Part shown: one piece after another, positions 49,890 to 62,715 of the stretch
Position numbering within the stretch: the first letter of the stretch is position 1
Layout: every line of letters begins with the position of its first letter
Origin: Eleginops maclovinus
Taxonomy: Eukaryota; Chordata; Actinopteri; Perciformes; Eleginopidae
Reading direction: 5' to 3'
DNA length: 64,000 nt
NCBI RefSeq assembly: GCF_036324505.1
Contig: NC_086351.1
Span: forward strand, 3,234,001-3,298,000
Position numbers and translations under genes: made by a program
Notes under the pieces: model-generated
The model's input: the letters and a program-made list of their open reading frames with translations, nothing else
Told to the model about the DNA's origin: nothing
The model's database searches: none

Positions 49890-50367
49890 AGCCAATCAGC
49901 GCCTCCTCTCAGCATCAGGACCGGAGGAGCTGCATGCAGCCCTGCAGGAATATAATAACCCTCCGCGGATTCCTCTCTCTTACATGGATTATAATTTAGA
50001 AGTACTTTTCTCCTGAGCTCGCATCGCTCCACTCCACTTCCTGCTCGCCAGTGCAGTCTCATAGTGAATTATCGCCCGGCCCTTTACGTGTCTCGGTGTA
50101 TTGCGGTACTTTGCTGACGACTTGCAGTATAAATGCATCGCTAGAAGATCACTGCGCAAAGACCCTCCGCCTGTTTACTGTCCGCGCGGCACTTTACTCG
50201 CTTCGCTAACTGAATTTCTCTGACTTTCCTTTGGAGCAGTGCCTAGAAATCCTTGTCTTGTTTTTTTCCCCCGTGATCTTTCTTGTTTTTTTCTTGCTTC
50301 CTCCTGTCGGGTTGTACTTCAGAGCCTCCCTCTCCTCCTGTCTGTGAGTCAAACAGCTGCATAGAAG
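49890..50367 (+). promoter_or_regulatory. vamp1: vamp1 promoter and 5' untranslated region
   Basis: A CCAAT box occurs in gccaatcagcgcc at 49892-49896 and a TATAAA at 50128-50133 (gcagtataaatgcatcg). Together they predict a start near 50160 and a 5'UTR of about 200 nt before the split initiator codon. Another TATAAT-like stretch lies near 49951. Confidence 0.5.
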
Positions 50368-53300
50368 ATGTGAGTATTAATGCGGCTTTTCTGCTGCGCT
50401 CTTTTCCCAATAGCATTAATTAAAAAAATACCTATTAAACATACTCTGTTTAAATACATTTTCAAACCACTTTGTTTCTTGTATGTTTTTCCATGGTGGG
50501 GGGTTGGAAACTGAAGTGATTTCTTTCAGCTTGATAGATTTCGCTGACGCAAGTGAAATGTTCCGTCACACCATCACTAAATTATGTATTCATGGGTGGA
50601 CTGCTGCCCCTGTTAAGCATTAGGTGTTACATTGAGTTTTCTTTAAAGATAAAACTGAGATTTAACAATTAAATGAAAGTGTTACTCAGCATATTGTGGG
50701 TCAGACGGTTTTGAGGTCACCACCATCACCTGCTCATGCCAATGAATGAGGAAATTCATGTTCTGATAAATGATCTTTAAGTCCTGCAGTGAATGTGATT
50801 TATCCTAAACTGTGCATCACTCATTGCTCAGTTTTAAACCCCCGAACCTCCTCCTCTCCCCCCACTTTTTTTTTTACCCGTTCCCCTTTTCCAAAATTAA
50901 CTCTCCAGCTTTCCATTTTAGTCTGTAATCCATCACAGGAACTTCCCTTTTCTGTCCCCTAAACATAAAACCAGGACTTTCTCTTTTTTCTTCGGATCTG
51001 TGGCCTATATTTCCTTTAATCCAATTGCATCTGCATTATCTGCATTCCTCCCCCCTATCCACTTCAATGCAAACTAAGCAATGTCTTCCTTTTTGCTATG
51101 TGGTGGCTCCATTCCTCCTCTATAGTTATAAGCTTAATTTTCCTCCTTGCAGTGAATCTTCTTCTCAGCATTTTAGATTACAGTTATCTATATACGGTTA
51201 TCTCTACATGCAATGAACATGCGTCCATCGTCCGAACACCTCTACACTTCAGTTCCTCTTCATCGTGCTTCTTCCTCTCCTCAGGTCTGCCCCAGATGCT
51301 GCAGCCCCCGGTGGAGCCCCCGGTGCTCCAGGAGCCCCCGGTCCAGATGGAGCCCCAGGCGGCGGACCTCCCAACACCTCCAGCAACCGCAGGCTACAGC
51401 AGACACAGGCCCAAGTGGAGGAGGTGAGCTGAACCAGGCCAGAGCGGTATCCTGGATCAGAGTCAGATGTCACATTCAATGCATCAAAATAAAAGCAGTC
51501 TAATCATGAAACATGTGGACTTACTGTAAACGTACCGAAATGCTTTGTTGCTGCTATTATTTCTCATTTCTTCTTTAAAAATGAATTAGTAAATGGATGC
51601 AGCTACTTATTAACTCTCATTGATTATATTTCCTTCCTCCTATCTTACATGCACATAGTTTACTTGCACTATTTTACTTCCTTATTTATTTCATGTCTCA
51701 AGTATAGTGTATGTTAGAAGAGCCTGGGACTTTTATTCCCAACAACTGTGCTGTAGCTGATGACAATAACACCTTTGAATCTTTTCTATAACCCCCTTGT
51801 CATCATCTCTCCTCTCCCTAACCGCTGCCAAATGCTGTCTCATGCTCATGTGCACTCACTGTTACAGCTTATACTGTACTCACACAATTAGAAGTGCTTT
51901 GTTGTTGCTCTAATATCTCAAATCTTCTTTAAAAATAATTTGCAAATGGATGCAACTACTTATTAACTCTCATTTATGATATTTAGCGTCCTTCCTTCTA
52001 AATGTCATGCACATAGTTTACTTATCCGTCTTGCAGTATTGTATCTATTACACATTTGTTGCACTGTTTGAAGAGCCTAGGACGTTTATTCCCAAAGACT
52101 ACACTGCAGCTATCGTGCATATTACATCAAAACCCCCATCTTGAAGCTTGTCTATAACCCCCCTTGTCATCCCCTCTCTTTCTTCTTCCCTAACCGCTGC
52201 CAAATGCTGTCTCATCCCCGCCGCTGTGGGACAGGTGGTGGACATCATGAGGGTGAACGTGGACAAGGTTTTGGAAAGGGACCAGAAGCTCTCGGAGCTG
52301 GATGACAGAGCGGATGCTCTCCAAGCCGGGGCCTCCCAGTTTGAAAGCTGCGCAGCTAAGCTAAAGAACAAGTACTGGTGGAAGAACTGCAAGGTGGGCA
52401 CATTAGCGGGGCTCCATTAAAGTAAAATCAAAACCTCTATTGATCCCAGTCGGGAAATGTAGGTGTCATAGCAGCAATAAGAGGGAAGGGAACAGAGGAG
52501 AGGGTGGGTTAGAGTACACATAGGGATGAAAGGAATACAAATTGTAAGTAATAGCATAACTTAAATTCTGATTAAACTGATCACATATCTACAGTTGGGG
52601 TTGATTATCAATATGACATCTATATATAACGCCTATGTGCACGTGTGGGTCCAAAGTAGATTCCTTTTTACTGAATTCAATGTGAACCATGTCCATTTAC
52701 AATATGAATATGTGTATGTTATGCATGGATATTTAGTATATATATATATAGAGCTATTTGTGTGAATCAGATCCTCAGCTCTGGTCTCTGAAAGCCTTCA
52801 TGCTGAGGTGCGCTGGGGCGAACACACAGGGTCTGTTCTGAGGATCCTGCTCTGCACACAATGATCTGTTAATGAGCTGCTGTGGAAACTGGAGCAGATG
52901 CTTCAGGGAAAATGGGAATAAAATATTGTAGATTTCCCACTACAGACTCCAGTGTGTTTAATGTTTGGTTTTGTCGTTTTGTTTCTGTTTGCAGGCATCA
53001 AGCTCAGATACAGTCTGTCTAAAATGTCCTTAAACCTTTGTTTTCTCCTTCCAGATGATGATCATGATGGGGATCATTGGAGTCATTGTAGTTGGAATAC
53101 TATTCTGTAAGTAGCATCTTCATTTTATACAAATACTGGTTTATTTGTTGATTGACAGACAGATAGGATGATGTTTAGCCGTTCATAAACAGATATAATT
53201 ATGAAAAAGCAGAATGTGTTTGCTCTGATTTTGAATGATAAAGAAGTTGATATCTGTAACAGTAATTGTTATAGGTTTTCTTTTCATTCATAATGAGAAT

Positions 53301-54153
53301 ATCTTAAAGATATATTACGAGTTAGAGTTAAAACTATGATTTCTGACATATATTAATAAGATTTCAAGCTGCACCTGCAGAGGCTGAGACCAGTGAGTGT
53401 GTAGAAACAGATTCAAATACTTTGTTTTTGACAAATCTACAAAAAAAAGAGAAAAAATGTACATGCTTTTAGGGAAATGTGTGTTGGACGCCCTCACCTA
53501 ACCTAAGGTGATAGAAGAAGATAAAAACAGTACAATGATAACCAATTAAAGTTGATGTGTTGGAGCTGTTGAAGGGGCCTTATTATTCTCATTTTCAGGT
53601 CCATATTAGTATTTAGTGCCTCTACTGGGACATGCTTCCTTGCATTAATGTGCAAAAAGCTCTTTATTTTTCTCACATTGCCTGTGCTGCAGCACCTCTT
53701 TCCCCCAGTCTGCTCTGATTGATTAGCTGGCCAGCTCTGTACGGATTGGTCAGCATCCTAGAGATGTCCCGCCCCTTAGCCTATCAGGTACAATGTGTTG
53801 GAGTCAGATGGAGGCGTTTCAGGCAGAGTGGGAGAGAAACTCCCTCTGGAGGACTCTTTGGGATTTTAGCCTTTGCAGACCATTTACATGCACTAAAACC
53901 TATATAACACACTACAGGAGAGGGAAATCCATTATTCTTCACTTTTAAATAAAGTAAATAGTAGTTTTGATACAGGTTTGACCAGTTCTTACTAAAAAAT
54001 AAACCTGTAAACACAACACAAGGAGAGCTCCGCCCTCTCCCTGGTCTGTTGTAAAAATGATGTATGACTTCCTCTCTCTCTCCTCCCCCCCCCCCCTTCC
54101 TCCTCCTCCTCCTCCTCCTCCTCCTCCTCCTCACAGTGTACTTCTTCTACTGA
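50368..54153 (+). CDS. vamp1: Synaptobrevin-1 / VAMP1 (v-SNARE)
   Basis: Vesicle R-SNARE that drives synaptic vesicle fusion. Coding exons are 50368-50369 (AT of the start codon), 51285-51423, 52235-52393, 53055-53106 and 54137-54153: 369 nt, 122 aa. Residues 1-35 are a Pro/Gly/Ala-rich head with GAP repeats. The SNARE motif runs from about 36 to 96 ([33 protein letters not shown]), with the conserved zero-layer Arg and the QF site. The membrane-proximal [10 protein letters not shown] and the helix [17 protein letters not shown] end in LYFFY. The CK before the helix and the YFF end favour VAMP1 over VAMP2. The gene lies between mrpl51 and tapbpl, as in mammals. It is tail-to-tail with tapbpl. 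Confidence 0.94.
52425..52560. repeat. Retroelement-tail-like sequence
   Basis: aaaatcaaaacctctattgatcccagtcgggaaatgtaggtgtcatagcagcaa belongs to the recurring TTTATTGATCCC family. It lies in vamp1 intron 3. Confidence 0.5.
53590..53945. mobile_element. Uninterrupted copy of the MITE found split at 9305-9860
   Basis: Contains ctactgggacatgcttcc, gcagcacctctttcccccag, ctgctctgattgattagctggcc and tttgcagaccatttacatgcac, then cacactacaggagaggg. It lies in vamp1 intron 4, about 190 bp upstream of the last exon. An inverted fragment is at 60797-60900. Confidence 0.65.
54081..54132. repeat. C-run and (TCC)n tract adjoining the last vamp1 acceptor
   Basis: A run of C's is followed by cctcctcctcctcctcctcctcctcc and tcacag. 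The simple repeat serves as the polypyrimidine tract of the terminal exon. Confidence 0.9.
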
Positions 54154-56060
<1,907 letters not shown>

Positions 56061-57128
56061 ACTGAGTGCGGACCTTTGTTTTATTCTCCTGACGCATCGA
56101 GACCATTTCGACCTGGTTGGAAAATGTTTGTTTATACTCCAGGTTGTACTGGAAACTTCTGGAGCAATGGAGTCGAAACACAATGACAAACGGAAGACTT
56201 GATGGCAAACAATGAACCTTTATTATGAAGTTACGGCCGGAGACTTGACGTGCTGCAGCCACGAGGTGACACAGCGGTTGCCTGACCAATTCTGAAGATT
56301 TCTCACCTGGTCCCAAGTATTTAGCTGGTTCTGAGAGAAGATTAAACAGTCTGCATAACAAGATAAAACAGGCACAGCACTATAACACCTCTATCAGCTG
56401 ACAACAACAGGCAGGAGTGAGGAGACCAAACACAGAGAGCACCCCAAGGTGGCAGGCCTGTGCTCAGCGAGGGCAGAACTGATAAACTGGGTCAAAGTTA
56501 TGGGTCGAGGAACACATTTCCCAGACAACAAGGGATTTCAGTTTTCTAACAAAGCTTACAGAAATTGATAATAAAAACCTAAATCAATCTTGCCGACTCA
56601 CACAATCCTTCAGTGTGAAATAACCAAAAGAGAAACAATATGGAAAATCAAACCCAAAAAGAAGACATAAAACAAAAGACAACAAACAGATAAAAGTACA
56701 AAATGAAAATAGTGCAAATCATTTCCAGAAAAACAACGTCTGACTTTGTTTTCAGAAGCTTTACGTTAAGTATGTTATGTTTAATTTGGAGATTTTGAAG
56801 TATAAGTCTTAATATAAACCTAAGAATTAGCCACGTTTTTATGAACTGCGGACTGGCTGCAGATACCATTCTTAAACTCTGCCTCATACACGTTTTTATA
56901 GTGCCACTTTGATATTTGTGGAGATGCTGAGAGGGCCTACTTCCACATGCACATGCTTCCACTTAGTCTTGACTACCTAACAACTAGAAAAGAGAGGAAC
57001 AAAAAACATGTCCTCTGATTAAGTGAAACCGGACACAATGACTACTGTGTAAGATTGAGTTATCCACAGTTTGGGATTAACGAGGCAGTGTTTGAGAAAT
57101 AAGAAAACCTTCTCTGGGTAATTCATGT
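56061..57128. other. Intergenic, nothing recognised
   Basis: Between the likely 3' ends of vamp1 and tapbpl. Only unsupported short frames are present. A minus-strand AATAAA lies near 57131 and may end tapbpl. Confidence 0.4.
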
Positions 57129-57428
57129 GTTTTTTATTGGAAAGTATAGTTGGATTTATAATCTAACATGTTCTAGGTTGCAGATATGCTGCACATTTTG
57201 CATAACCAACCAAAGAAATGTATAATGCAGAATAAATAACACAGCTACAGCTAGATAGTAAACACAGTCATTTCCCCCAAATGATTCCTTTCACTAGAAT
57301 CCCAGAAGAGTTTTAAAAAAGCTTCTTAAAGAATCTGCAATCATTTACAGGCTCACAAATGACACAGAGGACATCTCTCTGGGCTCAGTTTGAAGTCAGG
57401 ATTATCTATTAGAATAAATCCTACTTGT

Positions 57429-60400
57429 TTATTTCATGACCTGGTAGAAGAAAAGTATGGTGACGAACAGGAAACCCAGAACCCACCAGTAGGAGCCTGA
57501 AGAGAGGAAGGAAAAAAGGATTTTAAAAAGGGGTTGTCAAACATCCTCCTTATGTAGTGTGTAAATATAGTCCTTCATGGATTGGGAGCTCTCAGGTCAC
57601 ATGATATGGAAGATATTGACAAAAGATTTGACGTTTCAACAAAACAATGCAGAATTATCTTTAAATATTCACATCAAATATAAAATGGACTGCAATGCAA
57701 TAAAAAGAGGCGTGTCCTGCTTGTCCAGTGTAGTGTGCCAATGCAGCGTTCATTTGGAGTCACTGGGTTAGATAATATAGAAGCTATAAAATCATAGTTT
57801 CCTAATGAAAAAACTTCATATTTTGTAATAAGATAATAAGACGTTTCATAAAAATAGTGAAGTATTTTCACAAGAAATAGAATAAACACTCAAAATTCCC
57901 CAAAAAGGAGGAGGGTTATATTTGATAGTATTTAAATTCAGCAAAAAATAAATAAACTTCTAATTGTTTTCATGTGTTCATGTAAGAATATTCATACAGT
58001 ATATTTTATATAAACAGGAAAAGGTGGACTGACATCCCGCCCTATTGTTCTGCTGTAGTAATATCATCTGGTATGGATTTGGAGTCACTGGGTCACATGA
58101 CCATGCTGCATAATACACATGTATTGTATTTTTACATCATATTTGAACCTAATATTGGATTAGACAAGATTAGACTATCTTTATTGATGCCAAATTGGGA
58201 AATTGTTTTAAATATGGGCAAGATATCATGGAGGTTCTGAAAATAATACTGGTTTCCTGTCACTTAAATGGCAGCTTACTGATGGTCCTCAAGGGACCTT
58301 TGTCCCTCTGGTGAGCTGAAACATTACTGCTTTTGTCGAAGTTTCTCATAATAACTTTAAACAACATCACAGCCACACATTATTACCTGGCTCTGGATTT
58401 TTTACAACAACACTGAGAGACAGTGGAGCGTCGAGGGCTTGGTGGGACACCCTGCAGGTGAGCCTGGTCCCAGGGGAGACGCTGGAGGGCACGGTGAGGT
58501 GAGACGACAGGGAGTACGAACCATCTCCGTGCTGCCGGTGGCTGGACAGAGAGCCCTGATCCAGGAGCAGTGTGGGCTCTGAGTCCGCAGGAGAAGGGAC
58601 CACCACTCGATCTGAAAGGCAGCAGAGCACAGAGATGACCTGTCAATCATTTCATCAAACTGTGTTATAATCTTAGAAATAAAAAGCTGAGTTAATATGG
58701 CACATGCAGTTCAAAGTGCTTAATAATAAAAACAGAACACATTTATAACACAAAGGGAATGAAATGGACCAAAAGCCAGAAACTTAATGCACAAAATGTC
58801 AGAAATCAGAAGTGGAGTTTATAAAAGGGATTTGAAAGCCCAGTACAGAGTTTGCAGCTCGTCAAACAGGAACGGGACATTCAAAGCGCTTAAGAGACGT
58901 GTGAAAAGTTAATATTAACACAGTGCAATGGTAAACAGAATTGCTAAAATAATAAAGGAAATGTTACAACTAGATCTAGAAACCAGTGACAGACCTGAGC
59001 ATCCAGTGGATAATATTTAGTGCAGTGGCAGCTCAGCGTCTGGGGCGGGTTTGTCTTCAAAACGAAATTCTCCTCTGAGAGGGAAACCTGAGGGGGTTCT
59101 GAAAACAAAAGCGAAGGAAGAATTAAAAGATATTTTGTGGAGTGTTTTTATAAATTGAGAGATCGGGTTTAAACCTTACGAGTGATTTGGAGCTGGATGA
59201 CCTGCTGGGCGTTGAAGGGGCCGACGCTGACGGTGCAGATGTACGTCCCCTCGTCCACCGCCTTCAGCCGGGTCAGAGTCACCGAGGCGTCTCCCTCTGC
59301 GACAACCAGAGAGGCGTTCACGCTCGAACCCTTCCTTTCTGCAAGCACTGAAGACAGGAAATTAAACCGGGATAAACAAAACAATCTCAACTCGAGGTCC
59401 TTTTCTGGCTTGATTTACAGACAACATTTTGTTTGATTTATGTAAATGTGCTTTTCTTGCCCCGTTTCATTTGTGTGTTTTGTGCAGTTTGGTTCCATTT
59501 AGCTGTTAAAAGCGGTTTACATACAAGACTAGTTCCTAAAGTAAACAAATTGATGACCAGAATAATAATTATGAACATTTCCTTGGAGTCTCAGAGCTTG
59601 GTTCTAACTGAATAATCTAGCAAATTAAATGTAAAGTAATAAATGAATAACCCGTTCAGTATGGGATTACGTGGAATTACGCAAATTGATGACACAGTTA
59701 CGAATCTTTCAAAGTGACTGTGTCTCAGTTTATTTCATGATATAACTCCATGACATATTTCTGCATGTTTTTACTTATATTTTAAATGTTTGAAAACCCC
59801 AACTATTCTGTAATGTCAACACAGGACTATCACAAAAGGTTGTGATTGTGAAACTTTGTCCTCAAAACGTCACTAAAAATAGGCCTTGGATTTATTTATT
59901 CATGAACTTCCATGCCACTGATTCCAGTAATGTAGCAACCTCAACATTACCGGTGCTGTCAGAGCTACAAGAGCCGTCCTCAGACACACACACACGCACG
60001 CACGCGCACACACACACACACACACACACAGCTGAATAGTTAAGAGTTGCTGCTAGTTTCTTTACCTTTATATGGTAACTTACCACAACCTATGTTTACC
60101 ATTTCGGTTTACTCATTTTAGCTTTGCCTCTTTATCTGCACTGTCCCTTTACCCCACTGTGGAACAAATAAAGGGTTTCTGATTAAAGATAAAGCAGAAC
60201 ATCCGTGGCAGCCCTTACCCACTGTGCTCCCCTCTGCACCATCCAGCCTCGTCTTCATTACAAACACTTTCCAGCCTTTCCCCCGGTGCTGCAGTCGCCA
60301 TTCGACGCCTACTTCCTGCGCTAAGGGTGTCTCCTGCTGCCTGAAGCCACAGTAGAGGAGAACATCACCTCTCAGAGGGGCGTTCACAGACTTTATGTGG

Positions 60401-61754
60401 GAAAACACCAGGAATATCACTGCGGGACAGAAAACAACATGATGTAATTGATGGAAATGATTCAATTAAAATTCATAAGGGATATTAAACACCTGATCTC
60501 ACCCTCAGTGGGAAGAGTTCCCGAGTGGCTCAGAGGTAGACCCAGTTTACTTTGAATGAGGGTCGACTGGTCCCTCTCCACCACCAATGTCTGCAGAATT
60601 AACGTTGTGCTGAACTCGCCTCCCTCCACATTCAGAGACACCAGGAAATAAGTCTGTTCTCTCTCCTGGGTTCCATGAGGGGAGTAGCTGCTCAGTTCAC
60701 ACATCACTTCCTGCTCATTGCAGTCGGCGTGAAGCAACACTTGGGCATCGGGGATCTCAGGGGATGACACTGCAACAGAGGGAACGACAGGAGACATTTA
60801 AAGAGGCCCTTTCATGCTTTTGGGGTTTTCCATTTCCTGTAGTTTGTTATATAGGTTTGTCAATGGTCTGCAGAGGCTGAAATCCTAAAGTTACCCCAAA
60901 GTTTTTACGTGAAGCAGGAAGTAAAAACCTTTGGCTTCTAACAGGATGGCATCTGGGTCAGGGATTGAAGGCGGGACAAACGGAGTGAGTGTCTCCAGGG
61001 ATTCGTCAGGAGCCACCGGGACGTCTCTTAAGATGAGAGTGGCTGGAGTCCGTGTGAAGTGAGCACCACCTCCCATCCCACCCATCCCGACCCCCTCCTC
61101 CACCAGGGTGCAGGAAAGTACCACATCCGCAACCCCGTCACCTGAGAAACAAAGGGAATCCTTAACATTAACTCACAACCTAGAATTAATGAATGACCAG
61201 TTTCTACTGAAGCAGGGGAGGATAACTGCATTTATCTTGATGAAAAGTTTTATTCTTTAAACATTATTACCAATAATTTATACCATATAACATATTATTG
61301 GGAAAATGGATCCACACAATAAAGTCGAGCTTTTTCTTTATTACTAGTTCTCTGTTATAAAATAAGACAGAGCTTTTACGTTTGTTTAGTTGTGTTGAGC
61401 CTAAAAGCAACTATTGATTTCCAGATTAATTGCATTTTACAAACTCCAAGTAATTGAATGAAACCCTTATTTATTCCTAAAATCTCTTCCCTCTCACACG
61501 TAAATATGATCTAGTATTCTCGGTCATTTATTAGCAGGTACTTTGATCTAATTAATTGAGGGTAGGAAGTTAAAACTATCTCCATGTTCCATTCATTTAT
61601 TCCTTAAAAGTGTATTTCTATAGTTCATTAATGAAGGTCAATGTATTGGCACTTCTACGTCCATTCAGAGCTGCGTCATAAAGCCATGATAAATGAGCTT
61701 ACCACAAACGCATGTCAGGAAGTATCCAAACAAAATGACTTCAATCATCCTCAT
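57429..61754 (-). CDS. tapbpl: TAP-binding protein-like (tapasin-related, TAPBPR); frameshift in the C1-type Ig exon
   Basis: MHC class I peptide editor related to tapasin. Minus-strand exons: 61754-61703, 61141-60929, 60769-60503, 60419-60219, 59338-59180, 59098-58995, 58611-58387 and 57496-57429. A signal peptide (MRMIEVILFGYFLTCVC) is followed by an N-terminal tapasin-type domain (DVVLSCTLVEEG, VLLHADCNEQEVMCELSSY). Next come an Ig-V domain (VLLYCGF, GVEWRLQHRGKG, DEGTYICTVSV), an Ig-C1 domain (LSCHCTKYYPLDAQ, IEWWS) and a transmembrane end (YWWVLGFLFVTILFFYQVMK). GVEWRLQHRGKG and HADC..EV.CE match TAPBPR. Exon 58611-58387 lacks one base: it enters in phase 0 (IEWWS), but its remainder and the last exon need the next frame. 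A corrected model is 429 aa. Opposite vamp1, as in mammals. Confidence 0.88.
58155..58215. repeat. Retroelement-tail-like fragment
   Basis: attagacaagattagactatctttattgatgccaaattgggaaattg is the recurring TTTATTGATCCC family. It lies in the last tapbpl intron. Confidence 0.5.
60797..60900 (-). mobile_element. Inverted fragment of the MITE at 53590-53945
   Basis: ttccatttcctgtagtttgttatataggtttgtcaatggtctgcag is the reverse complement of the right part of that element. It lies in tapbpl intron 2, close to the exon 2 donor. Confidence 0.6.
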
Positions 61755-61825
61755 GAAGTCCTGTGTCCGTGTGTTTAGGAATAAAGATTGTTTTAAGGTG
61801 AGTTAGCTATATGTATCGTACTAAA

Positions 61826-62071
61826 AGACAAAGTGAAACCTCTCAAAAACCCCGCAGTACTTTCACTTTTGATTTAAAAAAAACTACACAGCTCATCGCA
61901 TCGGTACAATCCGCGTATTTTACAGCCTCTCCTTCATCCCATGCTTAATGTGAAATTGCGTTTCAGAAATGAATCTAATATAGTAGGAAACTATTGAGTT
62001 GTAGTTGAGCCGGTTGGCTTTGTGGAGCATGCGCAGTGTGCAGCAGCAGCAGAGGAGAGAAAGTGAAAGTG
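61826..62071 (-). promoter_or_regulatory. tapbpl: tapbpl upstream region with ISRE/IRF-like motifs
   Basis: TTTCACTTTT at 61861-61870 is AAAAGTGAAA on the gene strand, about 107 bp above the ATG. GAAAGTGAAAGTG at 62059-62071 (plus strand) is a textbook IRF/ISRE core about 305 bp above it, and aagtgaaacc occurs near 61830. Interferon control is usual for class I antigen-presentation genes. That these sites act here is inference. Confidence 0.5.
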
Positions 62072-62150
62072 AGCAAAGAGCATCGTCCAATGAGAGAAGA
62101 GCAGGAAGCGGGTCAGGGGCTACTATGGAAAGGGCAAAGGTCAGTCGTTT

Positions 62151-62151
<1 letters not shown>

Positions 62152-62224
<73 letters not shown>
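62152..62224. repeat. (CA)n microsatellite
   Basis: About 73 bp of CA repeats between tapbpl and the C1r-like gene. Confidence 0.97.
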
Positions 62225-62227
<3 letters not shown>

Positions 62228-62520
62228 CGCAAAATGTCTCAACCTCAAATGGAGCATTAATGAAACACCAGCTTTGGTTTGGTACCAATTTGCAAAGAAT
62301 TTAACTTCCAGGATTTGTTTTCCTTGGCAAAAGTAAAAAGGTACAAAGTAGAAATAAACACTGAGTTTGTGAAGAGTCAGAAGTTGAGTCATTGATAATA
62401 TTCAATAGTGGCATCCAAGGTATTATAGGAAACCATGTATAAATGTTGACCAACATGTTTACCAGAGAGAAGATCTGCCAAAACAAACGAGATACGGACA
62501 TGAAAAGTCACATTTAGGTC

Positions 62521-62536
62521 TTTATTATGTCACTTT
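62521..62536 (-). terminator. Polyadenylation signals of the C1r-like gene
   Basis: Plus-strand tttattatg and cactttattgtg give two minus-strand AATAAA hexamers, about 180-195 bp after the stop codon. Confidence 0.5.
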
Positions 62537-62715
62537 ATTGTGGGAGCCAGGCTTATACAATAGGTATGAGATTTATTTATCAACTTGACAGATGTAAGAT
62601 GTTCTTTAATAGCTTTCCTGTGACAACACATTTCACCTCAGAAAGATTTTGTAAAAAGCAAATTACGTTGTTTTTATCTCATTTGATTGTGGATGTCTTT
62701 GAATTACTGGGCATT

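Noticed and set aside
57429..61754. Classical tapasin (tapbp) instead of tapbpl
   Set aside because: Motifs HADC..EV.CE and VEWRLQHRGKG match TAPBPR, there is no KKxx retrieval end, and the vamp1 neighbour fits tapbpl.
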